DNA from: CAIYOL01 sp964494805
GTDB taxonomy: Bacteria; Planctomycetota; Phycisphaerae; Sedimentisphaerales; Anaerobacaceae
Reading direction: 5' to 3'
Length of the DNA stretch: 64,000 bases
Assembly: GCA_964494805.1 (NCBI GenBank)
Contig: CAZBST010000001.1
Location: 124,001 to 188,000, forward strand
Shown here in pieces: positions 17,223 through 26,279 of this stretch (positions are counted from its first letter, which is position 1; each line of letters begins with the position of its first letter). The notes below the pieces were generated by a model, which had not been told where the DNA came from, did no database searches, and saw only the letters and a program-made list of their open reading frames with translations. Made by a program: the position numbers and the translations under genes.

Positions 17223-18656
17223 TTATACTTTCAGTTCAACTTTTCTGCCAAGTTCCCTGCGGTATTTCCTGCGAATGGGTGCTACGATGTCGCTTATGAA
17301 TTCATCGACCTGCTGCGGCGCCCTGCCGATATAATCGCTCGGGTTTAAGACTTTTTTGAAGTCCACCTTTGCAAAAGCTAAATCTTCTTTAAGTCGTTCT
17401 ATCAAATCGTTCGGCTTGCCGAGCCTTTTGACCTGCTTGGTAGCGGCCAGGGAATGAACTCTTATCCTCTCGTGAAGCTTTCCCCTGTGCCCACCTGCTT
17501 TGACCGCAGCCATCAGGATATTTTCGGTAGCCATAAAGGGAAGTTCCGCTCCAATGTGCAATGCTATCACTTTCGGATAAACGACAATGCCGTCAAGAAC
17601 GTTGATAAGAACTTCCAATATACCATCAACTGCTAAAAACGCTTCAGGAATAACAACTCTCCTGTTGGCTGAATCGTCGAGCGTTCTCTCAAGCCACTGC
17701 TCTGATGCAGTCATCTGGGGACTGGAGGCCAGGCTCAAAATCAGTCTGCTAAGTGCCGTTACCCTCTCGCAGCGCATCGGGTTTCTCTTATAGGCCATTG
17801 CCGAGGAGCCGACCTGAGATTTCTCAAACGGCTCTTCAATTTCTTTTAGATTTGCGAGCAGACGAATATCGTTGCAGAATTTGTGGGCCGACTGTGCGAT
17901 TGAGGCAAGCGTGTTTATGATGAGCGTGTCGATTTTTCGCTGATAGGTTTGCCCCGTGACGGTGCAAGTATTTTTGAAGCCAAAGGCGGCAGCGACCATT
18001 TTGTCTAATCGCTCGACCTTTTTGTGGCTGCCGTCGAACAGCGCCAGGAAAGATGCCTGTGTTCCAGTGGTGCCTTTGATACCCCTAAATGGCATCGTGT
18101 CAAGCCGGTGCTCGACCTCATTCAGGTCGAGTGCGAATTCATAGCACCACAGCGTCGCCCGTTTGCCCACCGTGGTTAATTGCGCGGGCTGATAGTGCGT
18201 AAAACCGAGTGTTGGCAGTGAGCGGTGTTTTTTGGCAAAGTTCGCAAGCAGGTTGACCACGGCTGCAAGTTTGCCTGCGGTAATTCGCAGGGCGTCGCGA
18301 ATAATAACCAAATCGGCATTGTCGGTTATGTCACAGCTTGTTGCTCCAAGGTGAATTATCGGCGCGGCCTTAGGTGCCGCATCCGCAAATGTGTGGATAT
18401 GTGCCATAACATCGTGGCGAACCTTCTTTTCATAAACAGCGGCCTTTTTGAAATCGATGTCATCCAGGTGTCGAGCCATTTCGCTGGTTTGTGCTTGGGT
18501 GATTTTTAGCCCGAGTTTCTTCTGTGCCTTGGCAAGTTCCAGCCAGAGCCGGCGCCACGTGCTGAACTTTTTTTGCGCCCCAAAGAGCTCAGCCATTTCC
18601 TTTGAAGCATTTCTTTCAACAAGCGGACTTGCATATATAGTTTTATCGTTTGCCAT
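17223..18656 (-). CDS. purB: Adenylosuccinate lyase
   Basis: 477 residues of the fumarase/aspartase superfamily. The signature loop is SSAMAYKRNPMRCERVTALS, with catalytic Ser in SSAMAYKRNP. Catalytic His regions are THYQPAQ and HLGATSCDITDNADL. It splits SAICAR and adenylosuccinate in purine synthesis. The ATG lies inside the 3' end of the aldo/keto reductase gene (14-bp overlap). Length and motif order are ordinary, with no sign of disruption. Confidence 0.95.
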   Translation of the reverse strand: MANDKTIYASPLVERNASKEMAELFGAQKKFSTWRRLWLELAKAQKKLGLKITQAQTSEMARHLDDIDFKKAAVYEKKVRHDVMAHIHTFADAAPKAAPIIHLGATSCDITDNADLVIIRDALRITAGKLAAVVNLLANFAKKHRSLPTLGFTHYQPAQLTTVGKRATLWCYEFALDLNEVEHRLDTMPFRGIKGTTGTQASFLALFDGSHKKVERLDKMVAAAFGFKNTCTVTGQTYQRKIDTLIINTLASIAQSAHKFCNDIRLLANLKEIEEPFEKSQVGSSAMAYKRNPMRCERVTALSRLILSLASSPQMTASEQWLERTLDDSANRRVVIPEAFLAVDGILEVLINVLDGIVVYPKVIALHIGAELPFMATENILMAAVKAGGHRGKLHERIRVHSLAATKQVKRLGKPNDLIERLKEDLAFAKVDFKKVLNPSDYIGRAPQQVDEFISDIVAPIRRKYRRELGRKVELKV

Positions 18657-19629
18657 TTAATTTTTCCTGTCGTTCTTTTAGAAACTTTTCTATTTTGTAT
18701 ATATCTTCTACGGTCAGTTTCCAATCGCCTGCTCCTGCGGTTTCTGTAATTTGCTCTGGTCTTCGCGACCCGACGATAGCTGCGGTAACTTCGCTTCGGC
18801 GAAGGACCCAGCTAATCGCCAATTGAGCCAGTGTCCTGCCGTTGCGCTTGGCGATGGGCCGAAGCTGGTCAACAAGCTGCAACGTGGCGGAAAACTGCGG
18901 CTCTTGGAATTCCGGCATTCTTCTTCGGTGGTCATCCGGGGGCAAACCGGCAAGGCGTTCCTGACTGAATTTGCCCGTGAGCAGCCCTCTCTGCATAGGG
19001 CTGTATACGACAATGCCGATATTGTTCTTTGCGCAAAACGTGAGCAGTTCGTCTTCGACTTCACGATGGAGCATACTGTAAGGCGGCTGAAGCGAGGCAA
19101 CAGGAGCGATTTTCCGGATGCGTTCGAGCTGCTCGATATTAAAATTCGATACACCTATATATCTTACCTTACCCTCTTCGGCGAGTCGCGCCATTTCCTC
19201 CCAACCTCGTTCAACATCTTCATCCGGCTCAGGCCAGTGCATCTGGTACAGGTCAATTGCGTCGATGCCGAGGCGCTTTAAGCTTGCTTCACATTCTTTG
19301 CGGATACTTTCCGCCTTCAGACAGCTTACTTTTTCCCTTTTTTCGTTCCAAAGCAGGCCGCACTTTGTTGCGACAATAGGTTTAGTTTTAATTTGCTTAA
19401 GCGCTTTTCCGACAAGCTCTTCGGAATGACCGCAGCCATAAACAGGTGCGGTATCTATCCAGTTGATTCCCTCCTCCAGAGCGGCCAGGATTGCGGCAAT
19501 TGCGTCGCCATCGTCCTGTGGTCCCCAGCCGAACTGCCACGGCCCGCCCATCGCCCACGTGCCTAACCCGACGGTCGTTAGTTTCAAATCAGTATAGCCC
19601 AATTGCCGCTTTTGCATAACCAGACTCAC
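18643..19629 (-). CDS. Aldo/keto reductase
   Basis: 328 residues. The AKR catalytic tetrad is visible: Asp/Tyr in WIDTAPVYGCGHSEELVGKA, Lys in VATKCG and His in LYQMHWPEPDE. NADP-binding residues are in IVGSRRPEQI. It is like the YdjG/Tas-type general aldo/keto reductases; the substrate is unknown. I favour GTG 19629, which has GGAG 6 bases upstream; ATG 19617 lacks a ribosome site. That GGAG lies in the loop of a 7-bp inverted repeat (AAAAGCT/AGCTTTT). It heads the purB-pyrE operon. Confidence 0.92.
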   Translation of the reverse strand: MSLVMQKRQLGYTDLKLTTVGLGTWAMGGPWQFGWGPQDDGDAIAAILAALEEGINWIDTAPVYGCGHSEELVGKALKQIKTKPIVATKCGLLWNEKREKVSCLKAESIRKECEASLKRLGIDAIDLYQMHWPEPDEDVERGWEEMARLAEEGKVRYIGVSNFNIEQLERIRKIAPVASLQPPYSMLHREVEDELLTFCAKNNIGIVVYSPMQRGLLTGKFSQERLAGLPPDDHRRRMPEFQEPQFSATLQLVDQLRPIAKRNGRTLAQLAISWVLRRSEVTAAIVGSRRPEQITETAGAGDWKLTVEDIYKIEKFLKERQEKLNGKR

Positions 19630-19728
19630 GAAAAGCTCCAGCTTTTATCGAAATAGCATATTGCTGTTTCGGGCTTTTATCAATATTTTTATGTTTTCCG
19701 CTGGCGCTTTAAAATTTTACGCAACAGC

Positions 19729-20430
19729 TTAATAATACCCTGCTCCCGGATAGAGTATATTTAGCGCCAATGTATGTATTGGGTCAAAGACAGGACCGAA
19801 AACCTGCCAGGCAATGACCAGCCCAACCATTCTATACATCGGCTGATACAGGAGACTTTCATAGCGTTCCGCGGCCTCGTTACTCAGAAAAAGCAAAAGC
19901 ACATTACTCCCGTCAAGAGGCGGTAATGGAATCAGGTTGAAAACAAACAAAATCAAATTCAGCGAAAAGATGATGCTCACTACTATCGCCGCGGAGTTTG
20001 CCCAGCCTAAAGCTCCCGCCTCGGTAACTTTAGTGAAGGTACTCGTTTCAGGAGGATGGAAAAAACCTAAAAGCATCCCGCCTCTGATTATCAATGCTGC
20101 CGCCAGGACGAGAATTAAATTTGCAGCCGGGCCGGCCAAAGACATCCACGCCGCCCTTTTCCTGTTACTCAACGCCCAGTAAGGGTCAAATGGCGAACTG
20201 GCCCAGCCTATCATCCAGCCGGAAAGAAAAAACGAAAGTATCGGAATAACTACCATGCCAAAAGGGCTTCTTTTGATATGAGGCAGGGGGTCTAAAGAGA
20301 CCAGGCCGTGATGATATGCGGTAGGGTCTCCCATCTTTACAGCAACAAACCCGTGACACGCTTCGTGAAAAGCCGTGGAAACTACGAAAACCACATACCA
20401 AATCATTCCAAGGGCAATATTATAATCCAT
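19729..20430 (-). CDS. Site-2-protease-family (M50) membrane metalloprotease
   Basis: 233 residues, five or six hydrophobic segments. The zinc site HEACH (HExxH) is in the first membrane region (VVSTAFHEACHGFVAVKMGD) and the third ligand Asp is likely in NLIPLPPLDGSN, as in compact S2P proteins. It lacks PDZ domains, so it is the small SpoIVFB/YwhC-like form rather than RseP. Its substrate is unknown. It follows trxB by 3 bp. Confidence 0.9.
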   Translation of the reverse strand: MDYNIALGMIWYVVFVVSTAFHEACHGFVAVKMGDPTAYHHGLVSLDPLPHIKRSPFGMVVIPILSFFLSGWMIGWASSPFDPYWALSNRKRAAWMSLAGPAANLILVLAAALIIRGGMLLGFFHPPETSTFTKVTEAGALGWANSAAIVVSIIFSLNLILFVFNLIPLPPLDGSNVLLLFLSNEAAERYESLLYQPMYRMVGLVIAWQVFGPVFDPIHTLALNILYPGAGYY

Positions 20431-20433
20431 CGC

Positions 20434-21429
20434 TTACCATCCGCCCGGCTGCAAAATATCGCTGACGGATTCATTCCACCAATTCGGGTCTCTGAAATAC
20501 TGTTTCAGCATCATTGCTGCCACGACTCCGTCGCCGACCGCCGTGGCTAACTGCATAGCCGCTCCCACTCTGCAATCACCGGCTGCGAATACGCCTGGCA
20601 CCTTCGTGCGAAGATATGCGCACTCGCACTTAATAAACCCGTTCTCGGTCAGCTCCACAAAGCCCTTAAGAAAGTTTGTGTTCGGCACCATACCTACAAA
20701 TATAAATACGCCGTCACAGGGATAATTTTCTTCCTCGCCGGTTTTTACATTTTTGAGCTTGATTGACTGAACTTTTTCCTTGCCCTCTATGGCAGTTGCA
20801 ACGGTATTATATTTTATAATCAAATTGGAATTCGGCTCGTTTGCTTTGGCCTGGATTTCTTCCTGCAAAATTTTAGTTGCTCTAAATTCATCTCTGCGGT
20901 GTATCAGTGTTATTTTCTCAGCGAATTTGGTCAGGTGCAGTGTTTCTTCCAGAGCGGAATTGCCTCCGCCGACGGCGACGACCTGTTTGCCTTTGAAAAA
21001 CGGCGCATCACAGGTTCCGCAATAGCTGACTCCCGCGCCGGCGTTGCGGAATTCTTCTTCGCCGGGGACGCCGAGCTTGCGATAATCGCTGCCTGGAGCT
21101 AAAACGGTTGCCCTTGCGATGAACTTATCCTTGTCACAGCTGACCTCGATGTTGCTATCCTGTAATTTTTTCAGGAAGGTAACTTCGCTGCTGGTTTTTA
21201 TTTCCGCCCCGAAGTTTGTTGCCTGTTTCTGCATTTGTTCAATCAAGCCGGGGCCGTCTATACGTTCGATGCCGGGGTAGTTTTCTATCCTGTCTGTGGT
21301 GCTGATTTGGCCGCCGGGGACAAGTTTTTCGAGCACCAAAGTTTTTAATCTGTCGCGAGCGGCATAAAGTGCCGCACTAAGGCCGGCCGGCCCTGCTCCT
21401 ATTATGATACAATCATAACGCTCCGACAT
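20434..21429 (-). CDS. trxB: Thioredoxin reductase
   Basis: 331 residues. FAD site GAGPAGLSAALYAAR, redox-active YCGTCD (CxxC, in the NADPH domain as in bacterial TrxB), NADPH site VAVGGGNSALEETLHL, and the C-terminal FAD motif FAAGDCRVGAAMQLATAVGDG. It reduces thioredoxin with NADPH. The C-terminus is about 15 residues longer than usual. It is the middle gene of the operon 22896-19729, 12 bp after the preceding gene. Confidence 0.95.
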   Translation of the reverse strand: MSERYDCIIIGAGPAGLSAALYAARDRLKTLVLEKLVPGGQISTTDRIENYPGIERIDGPGLIEQMQKQATNFGAEIKTSSEVTFLKKLQDSNIEVSCDKDKFIARATVLAPGSDYRKLGVPGEEEFRNAGAGVSYCGTCDAPFFKGKQVVAVGGGNSALEETLHLTKFAEKITLIHRRDEFRATKILQEEIQAKANEPNSNLIIKYNTVATAIEGKEKVQSIKLKNVKTGEEENYPCDGVFIFVGMVPNTNFLKGFVELTENGFIKCECAYLRTKVPGVFAAGDCRVGAAMQLATAVGDGVVAAMMLKQYFRDPNWWNESVSDILQPGGW

Positions 21430-21441
21430 AACAAAGACCTT

Positions 21442-22896
21442 TCAGTAACCGGTTGTTGGCAGCTGCTGTTCGCCGCTTTCTGGCAGTTGGTTCTGCTCCC
21501 GTATTTTGTCCTTTCCCCGTAAAATGTAGCTGCCCCATTCAGGAAATTCTCTTAGTATGTTTTCAGCATTGGTGCGTTCAAGGACATATGTGTTTTCCTG
21601 CTGTAATAGCATTCTCGAAATCTGCTTTTGGTTGTCAAGATACACCTGTTCAGAAAAGCCCCGGCCGTTCAAAAGCTCCATCCTGAATACATAGGCGGCC
21701 TTTTCTTGGGTAACATCAGCTCCACTGCTTCGATTTTGCGAAGCAGGGGGAGGGCTCGCCTCGATTCTTGAGACAAGTACCGGTGTAATTTTACCAGCGG
21801 CCCCAATTATATCCACAAGGATTTCTTCCTGGTTGCTATCAAGCATTTGGTCGAAGATATACTTGCTCAGGATGTCTGGTATCGCTGCAGGGCTGATTTG
21901 GTAATCTTTTTCTTTGGCCTGCAGGTCAGTTTCCCTAACAGTCATAATCCCATTTTTATCCAGGAGTATCTCAATACCGCTTCTGCCGCGGGTCTCGCTT
22001 TTCCAAATAAACTCATTAAGATTGTTATCGCTTCGAAAAAATGTTACCTGCTCCTGGTCGTACCGCCCGCGAATATAGTAAAAACTCTCTGCGCCGAACC
22101 GTCCTGCTTCGGGACAGCCCAGCGCCTCCATCGTAAATCCGGTGGTGCGTCCTTTGGCATCCTTAATCAGAAAAAAGCTTTCCGGGTCCCACTTCTGCTT
22201 GTTACCGACAGAAGCCAAAAAACTATCGAGCCCCTTGCCTTTAATCTCTGTAACAATTTTGCTGCCGGCCTCAAGCAGTTGGTTATCTGTGAATTTTAAA
22301 CTCCCGGTGACGGAATTGAAAATCTCTTCCGCCAGCTCCGTATCATCCATATCTTGATACACTTCGATATCAAGCCGACGGTTGTTCGGTAACTGCACGA
22401 CGCCGAAAAACGTATCAAACAGCGCTTTTGGCCCTTCTATATGTGCCCAATCAATAGTGGGAATGCTCTTATTTTGTTGGCCTTTTGCAAAAGAGGAACT
22501 TAGCCTGTGGCCTGTTTTTGCGATTTTTGACCCGCCAATCACAGAAGCCTTTTCCTTAAACAGCGCCTCCGGAGCAGTCCCCATAGCTGCCAAGTGGTAT
22601 CGGCAGGAGACTATGGCAGTTATGCTGCCGGGGCTGGGGGTGAAAAAACTATCCAAAGTGAAGGCGTTTTGCTGATATTTCCACCTGTTTTCGCTTTGCC
22701 AGCCACCCCCTGTCGGGATACAGACCGATAAACCGGCACAATTTAACTCTATCGGTTCCGAGAGCACAATGGCAGACCTCCAGGTGACTAAAAGGTAGGC
22801 TATCAGCAAAACCGCAATAAAAAGGCCAAAAAACGCTATTTTTTCCACCCAGTGACTTCTTGCTTTATAGGTTTCGTTCATAGATAGAGCAAGCAT
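21442..22896 (-). CDS. Membrane-anchored protein of unknown function
   Basis: About 484 residues with one N-terminal membrane segment (IAFFGLFIAVLLIAYLLV) and a large extracytoplasmic part, rich in beta pattern, with no motif I recognise. ATG 22896 has AAGG five bases upstream; a TTG eight codons up and an ATG five codons down are the alternatives. Two Cys (NCAGLSVCIPTGGGW) just after the membrane segment could form a disulfide, which would fit its position upstream of trxB and an M50 protease. The gene group looks like an envelope-stress or membrane quality-control unit; this is inference. Confidence 0.7.
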   Translation of the reverse strand: MLALSMNETYKARSHWVEKIAFFGLFIAVLLIAYLLVTWRSAIVLSEPIELNCAGLSVCIPTGGGWQSENRWKYQQNAFTLDSFFTPSPGSITAIVSCRYHLAAMGTAPEALFKEKASVIGGSKIAKTGHRLSSSFAKGQQNKSIPTIDWAHIEGPKALFDTFFGVVQLPNNRRLDIEVYQDMDDTELAEEIFNSVTGSLKFTDNQLLEAGSKIVTEIKGKGLDSFLASVGNKQKWDPESFFLIKDAKGRTTGFTMEALGCPEAGRFGAESFYYIRGRYDQEQVTFFRSDNNLNEFIWKSETRGRSGIEILLDKNGIMTVRETDLQAKEKDYQISPAAIPDILSKYIFDQMLDSNQEEILVDIIGAAGKITPVLVSRIEASPPPASQNRSSGADVTQEKAAYVFRMELLNGRGFSEQVYLDNQKQISRMLLQQENTYVLERTNAENILREFPEWGSYILRGKDKIREQNQLPESGEQQLPTTGY

Positions 22897-23049
22897 ATCT
22901 GCCTTAGAGACATTTTGCAACTATCTACTGAAAACTCGCAGAACAGATAAATTTTCCCCGCCGGCGGAAGGGAGCTAAATTTTGACTAAAAACAAATTGG
23001 TTAATTGCCGATTTATATATATACTTTACTAAGGGAGCCAACGGACATT

Positions 23050-24000
23050 ATGGTCCTTGGAATTCTAAAAAAGCCCCTGTTTAAATATGGAACCGGTTTC
23101 TTAAAACGCCTCAATAGGGGGGCCGTTATGAACCACGCAGCTATGCTAGGCAGAGCTGAACCAAGGGAGATTCTGCGGATTCTAATCGAGAAGAAAGCCC
23201 CTGCCGTTTTGTCTTTCCTGTCTAAGGGCAAATGGCATGTTGCGAAGGTGTTACTGACCAACCTTGGAGCTAACAATCTGGATATTCAGGTCTTACCGAG
23301 GAGGATGGCCTCCATTTTGCAGAAATCTCACCAAATGTCGACTCTAAAGCTGCCTCCGATAAACATCCAGGTTCATCAGCCGGTCGGTATATCGCTAAAG
23401 TATGGATACGGCAAGTTCATTTTCGAGACAACCGTGGTGGCTATCCAGCCTTCAACGGATCCAACAAGCGGGCCGATGGTAACACTTAAGGTGCCTGAGC
23501 GAATTGAGCTGGTCCAGAGAAGAAGCTATTTCCGTGTTGATGTGCCGAGCTCTTTGAAGGTAAATGTGATGCTGTGGCATCGCTACTATACAGATAAGAC
23601 GGCCGAAACGCAGCAAACAGAAAGCCAGACAATAGAGTCGCGATGGGTGCCGAAGGAATGCTATTGGCAGGGCAAGCTTATCGATGTCTCTGCCGGTGGC
23701 GTGCAGGTTGTAATTGACACCGCGCAGAAGCCGGACTTCAAAAGAGGACAGTTTATAGGGTTGCGATTTACGCCTATGCCCTATGAAACGCCGTTGATGT
23801 TCGATGCACAGATTAGGAACATTCTGCCGACCACAGACCGGAAAAGTATATGTCTTGGCCTGCGGATCGTCGGTCTGGAAGCAAGTCCTGAGGGCCGGCA
23901 GGTTTTGAAGCGGCTCTGCAAGGTTGCGGAGTGCTATTATCAGATAAACCAATGCACCCTTAAGGAGCGGGACTTCCAGATGACAGGTTCACCTCGTTAG
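23050..24000 (+). CDS. PilZ-domain protein (YcgR-like), likely c-di-GMP effector
   Basis: A two-domain protein: an N-terminal YcgR-N-like beta domain (residues about 40-155) and a PilZ domain starting at the R-x3-R motif in QRRSYFRVDVP, with DVSAGGVQVVI (D/N-x-S-x-x-G) further on. Both c-di-GMP-binding motifs are intact, so it should bind the nucleotide and act on motility, adhesion or exopolysaccharide. A Gln/Thr-rich insert separates the two motifs. ATG 23050 is 12 bases after AAGGGAG; ATG 23128, 5 bases after a G-run, is a real alternative. It stands alone. Confidence 0.87.
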   Translation: MVLGILKKPLFKYGTGFLKRLNRGAVMNHAAMLGRAEPREILRILIEKKAPAVLSFLSKGKWHVAKVLLTNLGANNLDIQVLPRRMASILQKSHQMSTLKLPPINIQVHQPVGISLKYGYGKFIFETTVVAIQPSTDPTSGPMVTLKVPERIELVQRRSYFRVDVPSSLKVNVMLWHRYYTDKTAETQQTESQTIESRWVPKECYWQGKLIDVSAGGVQVVIDTAQKPDFKRGQFIGLRFTPMPYETPLMFDAQIRNILPTTDRKSICLGLRIVGLEASPEGRQVLKRLCKVAECYYQINQCTLKERDFQMTGSPR

Positions 24001-24026
24001 AAATTTGCACCCTCTGCTAACGCTGG

Positions 24027-25028
24027 CTAATCACTGTCGTTGCCCTCGGAGTTTAAACCTTGGTCGGACTTCGGCGAGCTCAGTCGAGTCGTAGTCATCG
24101 TAGCAGACGGTTCGGCTGACAAGGCAAAATCGCTTTTCTTGTGGATTACTTTACAATAAAACCATTTCAGAAAGCCGCTTGCTGCAAAACCGCAAAAAAT
24201 CAATACCAAAGCCACCTGCCTACTCCAGATAACAAGGGCGAGGAACAGCAGTGCTCTGATAAAATGTGCGAAAGGTTTTTTGCCTTTTATATATTGGTTT
24301 AGGATATGTGGATAGCGAATCCTGCTGACCATCAACACCGCCACCCCCAGAACCAAAAGTGGCAGGGCGTAAATAATAGCGTCTTCGCAGATACTATAAA
24401 TCCGGCTGCTTCCGGCTGAAAGCTCCAATAGTGTTTCCTGATGGAATATTACTATGCTCACTACCACCCCTGCGGCAGCAGGGGTCGGCAGGCCTATGAA
24501 ACTCATATGGGCGGATTCATCCTCCTCGTTCTCCACATTGAATCTGGCCAATCGGATGGCTGCGCAGCTTATATATGACGCTGCTGCCAGCCAGATGAAA
24601 CGCTGTAGAAAACTCACAAAACCCGGATTATACTCGGCAAAACTTCCCAACTTATATTCGAGAACTTTGAGCATCAAAAATGCCGGCGCCACCCCGAAGC
24701 TGATTATATCACAGAGGCTGTCGAGCTGGCCGCCGAAGCTGGATGTGTTCTTGCTCATTCGTGCCAGTCGCCCGTCCAGAACATCGGCAATCATCGCCAG
24801 CAGTATCATATAGCCGGCCATAGCAAAATATGGCAGCGTAATCCTGTGGTATGAAAAATGGTTAACGCCGGCGGCAGCGCCCTTGCTGGCAAGAACAATG
24901 GCCGCAAACCCGCATACGCCGTTTAGAATTGTTACCAGCGACGGCAGGATAGTGATATACTTCAATCTCTGCCTTCGCACCCGCCGAAGCAAACTTTCTT
25001 TGGCTGCTTGGGTTTTTAATCGGGTCAT
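24027..25028 (-). CDS. pssA: CDP-diacylglycerol--serine O-phosphatidyltransferase
   Basis: 333 residues with about eight membrane segments. The CDP-alcohol phosphotransferase motif D-G-x2-A-R-x8-G-x3-D-x3-D is complete (DGRLARMSKNTSSFGGQLDS, then LCD). Its pairing with psd identifies the alcohol as serine: together they make phosphatidylethanolamine through phosphatidylserine. It overlaps psd by 4 bp. The C-terminus has a low-complexity Ser/Thr tail of about 35 residues after the last membrane segment. Confidence 0.92.
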   Translation of the reverse strand: MTRLKTQAAKESLLRRVRRQRLKYITILPSLVTILNGVCGFAAIVLASKGAAAGVNHFSYHRITLPYFAMAGYMILLAMIADVLDGRLARMSKNTSSFGGQLDSLCDIISFGVAPAFLMLKVLEYKLGSFAEYNPGFVSFLQRFIWLAAASYISCAAIRLARFNVENEEDESAHMSFIGLPTPAAAGVVVSIVIFHQETLLELSAGSSRIYSICEDAIIYALPLLVLGVAVLMVSRIRYPHILNQYIKGKKPFAHFIRALLFLALVIWSRQVALVLIFCGFAASGFLKWFYCKVIHKKSDFALSAEPSATMTTTRLSSPKSDQGLNSEGNDSD

Positions 25029-25711
25029 TGTTCGTACCTTACAAGCGGCGTCAGCCCGGCTTTGACCTTATCGCCTGTTTGAACCAGACACTTTGTATTT
25101 GCACGAGCAGGCACATACAGTTCCGTTCTGGAGCCGAATTTTATCATCCCGAATTTCTCTCCGCAACTTAATTCCTGGCCCTCTTTTGTAGCACATACAA
25201 TTCGCCGGGCAATCGCACCGCTGATTTGCCGGACAATCAGCCTGTCTTTAGGGCTGTCGGTTCTGATTATATAAAGGTCGTTGGACTCATTGACCCGCCC
25301 GGATTCCGGATTGGCGGCGTTTCTATATCGTCCTTTTTTGTAGTTGATTCTCGTAACTTTTGCGTTACACGGTGCGCGATTAATGTGCACATCAAAAATA
25401 CTCAAAAACACCCCGATTCTAATCGTACGCTCACCGATGAAGTCATTTTCTTTAACAATCTCAATATCGGTTACCTCTCCGTCTGCCGGCGAAAGCAGCA
25501 GATTCGCTTCTTTTGGACAAACTCTGTAGGGGTCCCGGAAGAATGACAAAACCCATACCAGGACAACAGCCAGAACACCTTCTATCGGGATGATAGTCCA
25601 GACACTCAGATATAGAATGCCAACAACGAAATAAACAATCATAGCCCCAAGCAGTATCGCCGGGAAAATAACCACCTCCGGCCAGCCGTATTTAGTCAGC
25701 GGAACTCTCAT
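25025..25711 (-). CDS. psd: Phosphatidylserine decarboxylase
   Basis: About 228 residues of the short Psd family. Two membrane segments near the N-terminus anchor it. The self-cleavage site that forms the pyruvoyl group is the Gly-Ser of KFGSRTELYVP near the C-terminus; SPADGEVTDI and INRAPCNAKV are further family motifs. It converts phosphatidylserine to phosphatidylethanolamine. I prefer ATG 25711 (MRVPLTKYGWPEV, the typical start); a TTG 11 codons upstream is possible. It follows ilvN after about 50 bp and is coupled to pssA. Confidence 0.92.
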   Translation of the reverse strand: MRVPLTKYGWPEVVIFPAILLGAMIVYFVVGILYLSVWTIIPIEGVLAVVLVWVLSFFRDPYRVCPKEANLLLSPADGEVTDIEIVKENDFIGERTIRIGVFLSIFDVHINRAPCNAKVTRINYKKGRYRNAANPESGRVNESNDLYIIRTDSPKDRLIVRQISGAIARRIVCATKEGQELSCGEKFGMIKFGSRTELYVPARANTKCLVQTGDKVKAGLTPLVRYEQ

Positions 25712-25763
25712 ACGCCAATATCGTAATCGCCAACCCGATGGCAATCAACAAAAAAGGCTAATC

Positions 25764-26258
25764 CTAAGATTGCACTTCGGACGGTCTCTGTCGTGGCATT
25801 GCGATTGTTCCGGTTCTGGCAACGTTCTTGATGCCGTATGGTTTGCAGGCATCGATGAAGGCCTCAATCTTGCTCTCAGGGCCGCTGACCTCCACCATTA
25901 ACTGCCTGGTGCTGATGTCAACAACCTTGGCCTTGAACATTTCTATCAGAGATAAAATTTCCGGTCGTTTGTCCGGCGGGGCTGAAATCGTTATAAGCAT
26001 CAGGTCGCGCGCAACCATCGGCTGACCGGCAAAATCCTGGACCTTGACAACAGGAACAATTTTGGCCAGTTGTTTGCGAACCTGCTCTACGACCCTGTCG
26101 TCACCTACGACAACAATCGTCATTCGGCTCAACTTCGGGTCCTCGGTTCGGCCGACGACGAGCGAATCAATATTGAACGCACGGGCGGCGAACATACCCG
26201 CAACGTGCGCCAGAACGCCGGGCTTGTTTTCGACTAATGCACTTATTATATGCTTCAT
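25764..26258 (-). CDS. ilvN: Acetolactate synthase small (regulatory) subunit
   Basis: 164 residues: an N-terminal ACT domain (MKHIISALVENKPGVLAHVA) and a C-terminal ACT-like extension (EVSGPESKIEAFIDACKPYG), as in the valine-responsive IlvH/IlvN subunit. It binds the large subunit and transmits branched-chain amino acid feedback. It lies 21 bp after ilvB in one operon. Confidence 0.95.
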   Translation of the reverse strand: MKHIISALVENKPGVLAHVAGMFAARAFNIDSLVVGRTEDPKLSRMTIVVVGDDRVVEQVRKQLAKIVPVVKVQDFAGQPMVARDLMLITISAPPDKRPEILSLIEMFKAKVVDISTRQLMVEVSGPESKIEAFIDACKPYGIKNVARTGTIAMPRQRPSEVQS

Positions 26259-26279
26259 TGCTTTCGCCTTTTTATTTTC

